From Crocinitomicaceae bacterium (GTDB lineage: Bacteria; Bacteroidota; Bacteroidia; Flavobacteriales_G; Salibacteraceae), in the NCBI GenBank assembly GCA_002713215.1, contig PAVO01000041.1, positions 1 to 64,000 of the forward strand: a stretch of 64,000 nt of DNA, read 5' to 3'. The notes below the pieces were generated by a model. The model saw only the letters and a list, made by a program, of their open reading frames with translations. It was not told the DNA's origin and did no database searches. The position numbers and the translations under genes were made by a program. Of this stretch, positions 36,003-44,198 are shown piece by piece (within the stretch, counting starts at the first letter, position 1; every line of letters starts with the position of its first letter).

Positions 36003-39000
36003 TCAGTTTTTGCGTTGTTTGGAGAGTTCAACCAATTTGCTTCGGATTTTCAAACGAATTTCCTCTTGCTGCACCTGAGCCTGCTCGTGCAATTGGCTTT
36101 CGTAATCCGTCTTTAGTTGTTGCATTTCACGTTCATACTTTTCGGATAATTCGGCACTCACCTGTTGTTTGAGTTTCTTAGGAAACTCTGTGATCATTCC
36201 TGCCAGTTCGCGCCAGGTATTCCAATTGTCAGCGCATTTTTCGCATATGGAAATAATGTGTTCGGAAACGGAATACATTCGAATGTCCTTGTTCTGAATT
36301 CGAATAACAACAGGGGTTTTTCCTTTTCTTCCGCTTTCTTCCAACTCCAGGTATTCAGCTACCTGTACTCCATCGCTGCCTTCATATTTCTCAAAGTGTT
36401 TACCGCTTACCTTCATACTAAATGCCCAGTCGGCCCAGGTAACCCGATAATCGAGTTCCTTTGATTCTTCATCCAACACATAAGGCAATTTTTCGCTGTG
36501 CCAGGCTTCATTGGGCGATGGGTTTGATTCAAGATCGATAGAGCTTCCGAAAAAATCTGATTTGGGTTTGTATTTAATAAACGGAAACGCCCGACTTGAT
36601 AGAGCCAGCGCAGAAAGCTGTTTAAATGCCCCATAACCGTGGTGAAGACCTGCATTACTGGTGTGTAAACAGAAAAGCGCAGGTTTCGAGGAATGTAAAC
36701 CTTCGTGAAGGCCATCGAACATGTTGGAAGAAGAGCCCAAACTGCCTTGCATAACGTAGGCGTTCTTTTGTACAACAGCAGTCAATACACTTTCTGTTGT
36801 GGTAAAGGATCCATCTTCTGCGGTATCAATAATTACTAATTTAAAGGGATATTCACTGGCCAGAAGTCGGCTTGTGCCCTGCCTGTTTTGCTCACTTAAG
36901 GAATGGTGTGAAGCCACTATAAGCACGGGTGGGACAATTGCACGCTCTTCTTCGGTAAGGTCCTTCCAGCTTAAATTGGCGATTTCCTCATCGTGTTGGT
37001 GCTGATCGTATTTGTTCTTAACCTCCAATTTGGCCCTTCGCAGCAGTTTAATGTTATCGAGTACATACCGCAATTGACCAAGAAACACACCTTCTGCACG
37101 TTCTGCCAGGGATTCGTTCTTGTTGCATACTTGAACGGGTACCGTAAACACGTTAAAAGGAAAACTGTTAACCCAGCCTAGATTGTCTTCTGCATTAACA
37201 ACCATGCTGTATCGTGCTCTGCCAGTACCAGTTGGCCCCTCTTCAATCAGCCATTGCAAGCTTTTTAAATTGTCAAGCAGTTCAATCTTCCTTCGTACCA
37301 AAAAGGTGTCTATCTGCTTCATGAGCTCCCGATCTCCCAATTGCCCGATTACCTGGTCGAAAGGAGTCATTTTCCCACTGCTACCTCCCACAACCTCTTT
37401 TAAACTATCGAATTGGTCTTTGGGAAGTGCCTCTACAAGCATGCTATGAACATTTTCGTTCAACCCCTTGATCAAGGTTTTGACTTCCTTTACTTCTTCT
37501 ACAACCTGGGTTTGAGTGACGGATTCGGTCAGTGCCGTTACCAGGTGGAGTATTTGCTTGCTGGGAGCAGCTTCCAAATCTGCTGTTCCACCGGTCATTG
37601 ATAAGTAGAAGTTACGACTTAGTAGAATAGCGGCAAAAGAATCATAATCGGGTTCGCTGTGTAAGCGTTTAATGGTTTCACCACTTGTATCCGGGAGTAA
37701 TTCCCACAAATCGAATGACTTCTGAGTTTCATTTAATAACTCAGGAGTTTGAGTTGACATAACCAAAGCTTCATCTTTACAAACGTTGCTGCAAATACCA
37801 CAGCCGGTACAGGCTCCGGGGTCAATGGCCAGTGTAAATAGTTCTCCACTTCCCTGCTCCCTGGCCTCGGAAATCTCAAAAAATGTAGAGGTAATAGCTA
37901 CTGGTAATGAAGCAATCTCTTCCAGGATTGTTTTAAAGTCCGAAGTGATATTACTGGCTTTTTCCTCCGGCCAACCTGCTTGTTCAGATAAGGCATCAAA
38001 ACCAGATTGGAGAAAAGCTCCAACTTCAGTTTGTTGCTCACTGTTTTCGGAGATTTTAGTGGCCGTCATCTTCGCCAACATTTTTACAACGGGAGTAATG
38101 TGTATGGTGGTTTGGCCTTTTTTACCAGCAAGGGATGCTCCGGCTTTCATCAGTTCTTCCAGACTGATAACCAAAGGCGGAATGGCTGAATGAGGGCAGC
38201 TTACGAAACAATCGCCACAGCCGGTGCACTTATCGGGTATAAATTGGGGGATGCTTTCTCTTTGGCTGGAATAACTGGCAAGACTAGCAGAAGCCGCCGG
38301 TATATTATCCAATGCTTGGTAAGGATCGGCAACCAACTCCATGTGGACCCGGTCATCCTTAACTCCATAGAATATAGCCGTATCGTTGTAAAACCTCGAC
38401 AACTTCGTATATTCTGGTCCCTGATCTTTATAATGCCTGATGGTTAATGGGAGTTTTTTGGGGAAGTTCGTTGAAGAAGCATTTTGCCTGTTTCCGGTTA
38501 ACGACAAGGAAGATAAGTTTGGATATTTACGCTTTATATTTCCCAGAAGAACATCGTGTTTAGGAAAACTGCTTGAATTATGGGTAAACTCTATCCCGAG
38601 GTAAAACAAATCCTTTTTAGCTCCACTCATGTTTTCCACAGCAGCCTTTACATCACTTTTGTGGAGTTCGTTGTTGTATAAGCCACCCAGGAGTTTAGTA
38701 TTGCTATTGCTTTGGCGCAATAAAGCCAGTAATTCCAGAAAGAGAGGCGTTTTCCCCAATGCTCCGTTTACCACGTTTTCCAGAAGTGTCAGTTGTCGAA
38801 CTCCCTTCAATGCTTGGATCAATTCACTTTCAGGAAGTGGATTTACAACATTTAAATCTATACATCCAGTATTCAAGCGCTTGTCTGCTTGTGCCATTTC
38901 CTTAATACCCCCTGTTACCGTTTCGGAGGCCATACCCGTGGATATAATAATTTGACGTGATCCAGGTGAATTATAAGTGTCTATTGCAGAGTAATTTCTA

Positions 39001-39710
39001 CCGGTTAATTGATTGTATTCTTTAATTGCTTTTTTGGTAAGGTCCGGTGTGTGAGAATGGAAATATTCATTTTTAGCGGATGCTGAAAATGCTTTGAAAA
39101 GTCCATTCTTTTCAATGCCGTTTGTGGCGGGGAAGTTTAGGTTAAACCAGTTGGGGACACTTCTTCTCTTGTCTCCAAAAATCATTTCCTGGGCAGGAGT
39201 TGGTGTGTCGATCATTATTGATGGGGCTCCCAGGTAACTTGAGATCAATTCAGTTGTTGGAATTTCAGGGGCAGCTTTTTGGAATGAATCCGAGACCAAT
39301 ATTACTGGAACCAGGGCCAGTTCCGCAATTCTATGGGCAATTAGCGTAAAATCTGCCTGCTGCTGTTCGTTGGAAGCTAAAAGAATAACGCAGCCTGCTG
39401 CTGCTAAAGGCTGAAGATTGACCTGTGAGTTCGTATTGGTATGCACTACCAAGGCTATATGCTGCCGGGCGGCATTTGCTATGGCATTGGTATTCTTAGC
39501 TAAATCGGAAGACTCCACTTCAACGGCTATCCTTAAACCGGTTGAACACATGCCTATGGCCGTACTTATGTCGGTTGATTCAATTGACGTAACCGGGCGC
39601 CCAAAAATGTTAAGTCCTGCAGGCTTGAACTTTCCGGTACTGTATTGATACCCTTCGCAAACCCGGGATTCAATCTCTCTTATTGTCGTTCTATTCATCA
39701 ATGCCTTCAA
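36003..39710 (-). CDS. Giant PFOR-like Fe-S protein without a thiamine-diphosphate site
   Basis: A 1235-residue protein aligned by eye to pyruvate:ferredoxin oxidoreductase (PFOR). Residues 30-150 resemble domain I (LASNEQQQADFTLIAHRIAE), 210-330 the transketolase C-terminal-like domain (AIKEYNQLTGRNY). Two [4Fe-4S] motifs follow: C495-x2-C-x2-C-x3-C (CTGCGDCFVSCPHSAI) and C634-x2-C-x2-C-x3-C (CTGCGICSNVCKDE). Residues 800-1130 correspond to PFOR domain VI, but the GDG..N thiamine-binding motif is absent; the segment reads VLIVASHHSLSEQNRQGTSR. A basic coiled-coil tail ends it. It lies between rnfB and rnfC, so it is probably a dedicated electron-transfer or scaffold partner of Rnf. Confidence 0.75.
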   Translation of the reverse strand: MKALMNRTTIREIESRVCEGYQYSTGKFKPAGLNIFGRPVTSIESTDISTAIGMCSTGLRIAVEVESSDLAKNTNAIANAARQHIALVVHTNTNSQVNLQPLAAAGCVILLASNEQQQADFTLIAHRIAELALVPVILVSDSFQKAAPEIPTTELISSYLGAPSIMIDTPTPAQEMIFGDKRRSVPNWFNLNFPATNGIEKNGLFKAFSASAKNEYFHSHTPDLTKKAIKEYNQLTGRNYSAIDTYNSPGSRQIIISTGMASETVTGGIKEMAQADKRLNTGCIDLNVVNPLPESELIQALKGVRQLTLLENVVNGALGKTPLFLELLALLRQSNSNTKLLGGLYNNELHKSDVKAAVENMSGAKKDLFYLGIEFTHNSSSFPKHDVLLGNIKRKYPNLSSLSLTGNRQNASSTNFPKKLPLTIRHYKDQGPEYTKLSRFYNDTAIFYGVKDDRVHMELVADPYQALDNIPAASASLASYSSQRESIPQFIPDKCTGCGDCFVSCPHSAIPPLVISLEELMKAGASLAGKKGQTTIHITPVVKMLAKMTATKISENSEQQTEVGAFLQSGFDALSEQAGWPEEKASNITSDFKTILEEIASLPVAITSTFFEISEAREQGSGELFTLAIDPGACTGCGICSNVCKDEALVMSTQTPELLNETQKSFDLWELLPDTSGETIKRLHSEPDYDSFAAILLSRNFYLSMTGGTADLEAAPSKQILHLVTALTESVTQTQVVEEVKEVKTLIKGLNENVHSMLVEALPKDQFDSLKEVVGGSSGKMTPFDQVIGQLGDRELMKQIDTFLVRRKIELLDNLKSLQWLIEEGPTGTGRARYSMVVNAEDNLGWVNSFPFNVFTVPVQVCNKNESLAERAEGVFLGQLRYVLDNIKLLRRAKLEVKNKYDQHQHDEEIANLSWKDLTEEERAIVPPVLIVASHHSLSEQNRQGTSRLLASEYPFKLVIIDTAEDGSFTTTESVLTAVVQKNAYVMQGSLGSSSNMFDGLHEGLHSSKPALFCLHTSNAGLHHGYGAFKQLSALALSSRAFPFIKYKPKSDFFGSSIDLESNPSPNEAWHSEKLPYVLDEESKELDYRVTWADWAFSMKVSGKHFEKYEGSDGVQVAEYLELEESGRKGKTPVVIRIQNKDIRMYSVSEHIISICEKCADNWNTWRELAGMITEFPKKLKQQVSAELSEKYEREMQQLKTDYESQLHEQAQVQQEEIRLKIRSKLVELSKQRKN

Positions 39711-39714
39711 TTCG

Positions 39715-40620
39715 TTAAGACCTTTCGGTAACTATTATTTTTTCACCACTACTCATATTTGTTTCTACTCCCCCTAAGGCCAGGGTTTTTTCCCTGGGTT
39801 TTTCAAACTGAGCTTCACCTTCTAGCCAAACAATGGCATTGGTGGGACAGCGCATGGTAGCCAGCGGGGTAGCCAAATCATTGTGGTTGTAATTGATTAC
39901 GGCCAGGTTATTCTTTATTTCTATAACACCTTCTTCTGCATCTGCAACACACCTGGCGCAAGCAGTGCATGCAACGGAGCACTTCGACTCTGCCAGGTCA
40001 CCTTCAAGCAGCGAACGGCACTGAACGATTAGTTTTTGCTCAACCGGCATAAGCACAAACAACTCCTTGGGGCAAGCATCTACACAATCGCTACAAGCGG
40101 TACATTTTTCCGGGATAACCTCAGGAAGTCCGTTTGAATTCATAAACAGGGCATCAAAATCGCACGATACAGCACAATCGCCCAAACCCAGGCAACCCCA
40201 GGAACAGTCCTTAGACCCTCCGGTAACTACTGCTTCTCCTCTACACGTTCCAATTCCTCCTTTGTAATTGGCCAGGTTATGTGCTTCGTTTTTACCTCCG
40301 GCACACAGCAATCGAGCTACCCGCTTATTGGCCTCTCCGGCATCTACGCCAAGAAACTCTGCAATATTTTCAATGCCTTCGGGAGAGCTAACCGTACAAC
40401 CCGAAGGAACCAACTCATTAGCAATCAGCTTTTCAGCAAATGCTCTGCATCCGGGAACTCCACAAGCACCACAGTTTGTATTGGGAAGCATTTCTTCAAC
40501 AGTATCCAACCGGGGATCTTCATACACCTTCAGTTTTTTATACGAAACCGCCAGAATGACTCCAAACAGAAGTCCAAGTCCCGTAATAATTACTAGCGCT
40601 ATGATGATCTCGTTTGTCAT
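39715..40620 (-). CDS. rnfB: Rnf complex subunit RnfB
   Basis: A 301-residue subunit: an N-terminal anchor helix (IIIALVIITGLGLLFGVILA), a 4Fe-4S domain (C50, C53, C58, C75 in NCGACGVPGCRAF), then several ferredoxin-type clusters, including CLGLGDCAVSC, CTACSDCVDACPKEL and CTACARC. RnfB takes electrons from ferredoxin and passes them to the membrane. It is longer than minimal RnfB. It is flanked by the two PFOR-like genes (40 bases from the 842-residue gene, 4 bases from the 1235-residue gene). Confidence 0.93.
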   Translation of the reverse strand: MTNEIIIALVIITGLGLLFGVILAVSYKKLKVYEDPRLDTVEEMLPNTNCGACGVPGCRAFAEKLIANELVPSGCTVSSPEGIENIAEFLGVDAGEANKRVARLLCAGGKNEAHNLANYKGGIGTCRGEAVVTGGSKDCSWGCLGLGDCAVSCDFDALFMNSNGLPEVIPEKCTACSDCVDACPKELFVLMPVEQKLIVQCRSLLEGDLAESKCSVACTACARCVADAEEGVIEIKNNLAVINYNHNDLATPLATMRCPTNAIVWLEGEAQFEKPREKTLALGGVETNMSSGEKIIVTERS

Positions 40621-40660
40621 TCTTACCTGAGCAACCCGTTTTTATGAATTACATTCCCAA

Positions 40661-43189
40661 TTAATTAAACTTTTTGGCTCTTTCAATTAATGCGTCCAAT
40701 CCGGGTTCATTGTTATTGACTGGGTCACCGGGATGAATTATTCCTACCGGACATAATTCGGCGGCTTCCACCAATTCCTCAAAAGTTCCGGCATTAATGT
40801 CCGCTATGAATGCCATTTTATCGTCGTTGTAATTGAACAGGCTACCGTTAAGGTTGGTGCATTCGTTACAGGAAGTACAAAGTGCTGTATCAATGTAGGC
40901 TTCTGCTGCCATTGAAATTGCAGGGCTATCCGCTTCAGTAGGTACTTCCGGAGTATCTGATTCCTCAGACGCCGCAGGTTTTTCTATTGCCTTACCAGGA
41001 GCAGAACTCCCAGAGCCCGGAACAAAGGTTCCGGCATCCATATCCAGTAATACTGCTGAAAGGTTATCCATTGCCTGTCCTGCAGCTTCATCAACAGCAG
41101 CTTGCAGTTCTACCTGATGTTCGGCTTTTAACGCCTCCATCTTTTCAGCCGCAATAACCCCTAAAGATTCTTCCGCTTTTGCGATTGCATTTTTAACGTG
41201 GTAATTATTCACCCCGCTGCTCTCCTGAAGAAAACGCCAGAAATCCTGCCTTTCTCTGCACTTTAAAACCAAAGGCCAGGCAACGGCTACTTTTTTAAGA
41301 TGTAGTTTTTCATCGGCCATCCAAATGAATGGTACCTTGCCTACAGCCTCTTCCTTATCTAATTTAAGGTATTGGGCGAGTTCCAATAGGTTTTCATTCC
41401 AATAACACTGTTCTACATCCTGAAAGAAGGATGTGTATTTCGGAAGAAAGGTTGCAAAATCGGCATAAGTAAAATGAGCGGTTATCGTTTCATCCTCTTT
41501 TCCCTTTTGAGCAATAACCTCTTCAATTGGCCATACATTCTCCGCTTGAAAATTGTTATCAATATTGAATCGGCTACCCCAGTGGCTATTCATATTTCCA
41601 CTAAAAGTAAAACCTGGGTATTCCCGACCAGAAACCGCTGCACTAACCCACATGTATGAGTCTACCGGTTTTTTGCGAATACTGGACAACAGAAAAAATG
41701 CACCAGGTGAAGCAACCGTTAGTCCATTTTTCAATTCGTTGTACAACACCAAAGGCTTAATGGCCGTCGATTGACATACAAATGCATTTCTGTGGGAAAT
41801 TACAAAGGCACCCAGTTCCTGGTGATAGCTGAAATTGCTTTCAGTTTCAACACCGTTGCTTTTGTAAGCATCTTCTATATCATTTTTTAATACCAGTGAT
41901 CGAATGGGTATTCCCTTTGAAAGGATTTTAGAGAACTCACCCATTTCTGAGTCTGCTATGTACTCCTCGCTGGCGATGAGTACAAATGGAGGGCAAGAAG
42001 TGATTTCGTCTTCTGAAAAATCTCGCCATGTAAGGCTCTCGAAATATTCGTCGTGTACATCCTCCATATAACGACCAGCCAGTTCTAACTCAGCAATCTG
42101 AATTCCTACTATAACAAGAGTCCATTGTTCTATTTCTTGTTCAAAGGCTTTCTTAATGGTAGTATACCCTGCCCCTTTTTTGAAGCTCTTAATATTTACG
42201 TCTCCCAATAGCAATTTCCAATCGGGTGATTCGGGTGTCTTTTGGTCATCACCTATAAAAACAAAAGCCTTGTTTTTCAACAATTTGTCGGCTATTTCAA
42301 GTTTTGCAATCGTATCCTCAAGTCTCTTTTTCCTGGAAGCAGACATTTGTACTGCACCTGCATCAGGCAATACCTTTGAGACTTTTTCAAAGTCCAACAA
42401 CTCGGAAGCAAAAGATAAAGTTGATTCTAATTCCTTTGGGTCTTGCTCTTCCTTTTCATGGTCAATAGCCAACTGCCCCTGAAGTTTACATTTGAGCTTA
42501 AGAATTTTATCGGAAAGCTGCTGACTTCTTCTACCTGTTTCTTGCTGGAGCATAGCTCCAAAAATTTGAAAGCCTGCATTGGAATTGTACGGAACCAAAA
42601 TCCCATGGGTTGGAATAACTTTTCGTAAGCGTTTCAGGTGCTTGTCAAACTTTTTACCGTCATCACCTGGTATGCTCAACCTTTTTGCGAGATCGTCTAA
42701 GGCAGCTAGAATACAGGAATAAAATGTGGTTACTTCCCCACTTTTAGCCAAACTCTCGTCCACTGTCTTTACAATTCTGGCAATATTGTTTTTAAGAATG
42801 GAAGATTCTACACCCCCGGTAGCTTCGCTAACCGCTTCGGTAAGTAATTCCTGTAAAGACCTACAGCAGCTTTCATCTCCTACGACATCGGAGATCCAAA
42901 TAGGGTAATCACTTGCAGTAAAAGCGTCACTCTGGTATGGAAGAGATAATAATGGAGTGGAATTTTTAATTGATTTCTTGCTGTTACCGTTTCTAAAAAA
43001 GGATCGAATGCTCTTCCATGCCTTTTTCATTTCTACTTCATCGGCCGGCTCAACCTCTCTTAAAACCGGCACAGTAATATCACTAGTAAAATCGGATGAA
43101 ATGAGGGGAACATCTTCTGTCCCAATCACCTTTTGAATTTCCGGGGCATCCTCGATAAAAAAAGAACCAATATTTGTCGTGTCGCTCAT
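40661..43189 (-). CDS. PFOR domain VI-like protein with C-terminal ferredoxin
   Basis: An 842-residue protein paralogous to the C-terminal half of the 1235-residue protein: LTWRDFSEDEITSCPPFVLI here against LSWKDLTEEERAIVPPVLIV there, then FTYADFATF against VTWADWAF, and a matching coiled-coil tail. It too lacks a GDG thiamine motif. An acidic, Pro/Ser/Glu-rich linker (about 720-760) leads to a single-cluster ferredoxin: C771, C774, C777 and C813 (CTSCNECTN ... ELCPVG). The tethered ferredoxin on a flexible arm suggests an electron shuttle between KorAB (encoded just upstream) and RnfB (just downstream). Function is inferred; no close characterised homologue is known to me. Confidence 0.7.
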   Translation of the reverse strand: MSDTTNIGSFFIEDAPEIQKVIGTEDVPLISSDFTSDITVPVLREVEPADEVEMKKAWKSIRSFFRNGNSKKSIKNSTPLLSLPYQSDAFTASDYPIWISDVVGDESCCRSLQELLTEAVSEATGGVESSILKNNIARIVKTVDESLAKSGEVTTFYSCILAALDDLAKRLSIPGDDGKKFDKHLKRLRKVIPTHGILVPYNSNAGFQIFGAMLQQETGRRSQQLSDKILKLKCKLQGQLAIDHEKEEQDPKELESTLSFASELLDFEKVSKVLPDAGAVQMSASRKKRLEDTIAKLEIADKLLKNKAFVFIGDDQKTPESPDWKLLLGDVNIKSFKKGAGYTTIKKAFEQEIEQWTLVIVGIQIAELELAGRYMEDVHDEYFESLTWRDFSEDEITSCPPFVLIASEEYIADSEMGEFSKILSKGIPIRSLVLKNDIEDAYKSNGVETESNFSYHQELGAFVISHRNAFVCQSTAIKPLVLYNELKNGLTVASPGAFFLLSSIRKKPVDSYMWVSAAVSGREYPGFTFSGNMNSHWGSRFNIDNNFQAENVWPIEEVIAQKGKEDETITAHFTYADFATFLPKYTSFFQDVEQCYWNENLLELAQYLKLDKEEAVGKVPFIWMADEKLHLKKVAVAWPLVLKCRERQDFWRFLQESSGVNNYHVKNAIAKAEESLGVIAAEKMEALKAEHQVELQAAVDEAAGQAMDNLSAVLLDMDAGTFVPGSGSSAPGKAIEKPAASEESDTPEVPTEADSPAISMAAEAYIDTALCTSCNECTNLNGSLFNYNDDKMAFIADINAGTFEELVEAAELCPVGIIHPGDPVNNNEPGLDALIERAKKFN

Positions 43190-43232
43190 TTTTTCTATTC
43201 TCTAATTGTTGAAATTCAAATTATTGAACCAA

Positions 43233-44186
43233 TTAAATACCATACTTATCAAATTCGGCGTTTAGCATTGCTGTTTTTTCTTCCACTGTAACTCCCAGGT
43301 TATGCGCACCATAATCGTCGTAGTTTTCCTTGTTTTTGCCCTGGTAAAACAAGCCCAGGTAAATTTTTTCCTCACTTGCAGCCAGTTGCCTTGCACCATT
43401 AATGTCTGAAGGGTCATGAGGCGCAGAATGCTTAAACGTTTTCTCAATATCCTCTGAAACGGTGATACCGTTGTCGTCTTTTAGATAACAAATATTGTCC
43501 CTGTTGGAGGTTAGCTCATTCACCAACTCAGGCTGAAATATTGGACAACGTTGTAAAATGTGTACGAAAGAAAAACCCTTATGTGCATGGGCTGCCTTTA
43601 TGGTAGCATGCATGTGTGCAGGGTTCCAGTCAGCCGTCTGAGCTACAAAAGATGCATTTGCCACGCCAAGCGTTACCTGCATAGGATCAAGCGGTGGTAA
43701 AATGGATCCTCTTGGAGTGGTGTTGGAAACTGTTCCGATTCTCGATGTAGGAGACTGTTGTTTCTTCGTTAAACCATAGATTTCGTTGTTGAAGAGCATA
43801 ACGGTGAGGTTTACGTTGTACCGTATAGCATGAATCCAAGCCCCGGCACCAATGGAACAGCAATCACCGTCGCCGGTAATGACAAAAACATCCAAATCGG
43901 GTCTACGGTGTTTTATTCCACATGCTACTGGAAAAGCCCGACCGTGCAAGCCATGAAATCCATAGGTATTCATATAATGTGGAAATCGAGAAGAGCATCC
44001 AATACCGGAGACAAATACAGTTTTAACGGGATCGAGTTGTTCTTCTCTACACAATTTCTGTACACTAGCTAGTACTGCATGATCGCCACAGCCATCACAC
44101 CAACGGGCAATTCCCTTCTCGTAATCGTCTAGTACGTAATAATTTTCGGGTAGCTCAAGCGCTGCATCAGGTTTCAATCCAAACAT
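43233..44186 (-). CDS. korB: 2-oxoacid:ferredoxin oxidoreductase, beta subunit
   Basis: A 317-residue catalytic subunit. It has the cluster-binding RWCDGCGDHAVLASVQKLC (C30, C33) with GIGCSSRFPHYMNTYGF (C64) and a later RCP Cys, and the thiamine-diphosphate motif GDGD (105-108) followed by NNEIYGLTKKQQSPTS. The motif GLTKKQ..PT is typical of 2-oxoglutarate-type enzymes. With KorA it oxidises 2-oxoglutarate (or another 2-oxoacid) and CoA to acyl-CoA and CO2, reducing ferredoxin. It follows korA by 12 bases. Confidence 0.93.
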   Translation of the reverse strand: MFGLKPDAALELPENYYVLDDYEKGIARWCDGCGDHAVLASVQKLCREEQLDPVKTVFVSGIGCSSRFPHYMNTYGFHGLHGRAFPVACGIKHRRPDLDVFVITGDGDCCSIGAGAWIHAIRYNVNLTVMLFNNEIYGLTKKQQSPTSRIGTVSNTTPRGSILPPLDPMQVTLGVANASFVAQTADWNPAHMHATIKAAHAHKGFSFVHILQRCPIFQPELVNELTSNRDNICYLKDDNGITVSEDIEKTFKHSAPHDPSDINGARQLAASEEKIYLGLFYQGKNKENYDDYGAHNLGVTVEEKTAMLNAEFDKYGI

Positions 44187-44198
44187 AGGTCCTCTTGT

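Noticed and set aside
36413-36775. Additional 120-codon minus-strand frame inside the 1235-residue gene
   Set aside because: It lies wholly inside a long well-supported coding frame and has no recognisable domain.
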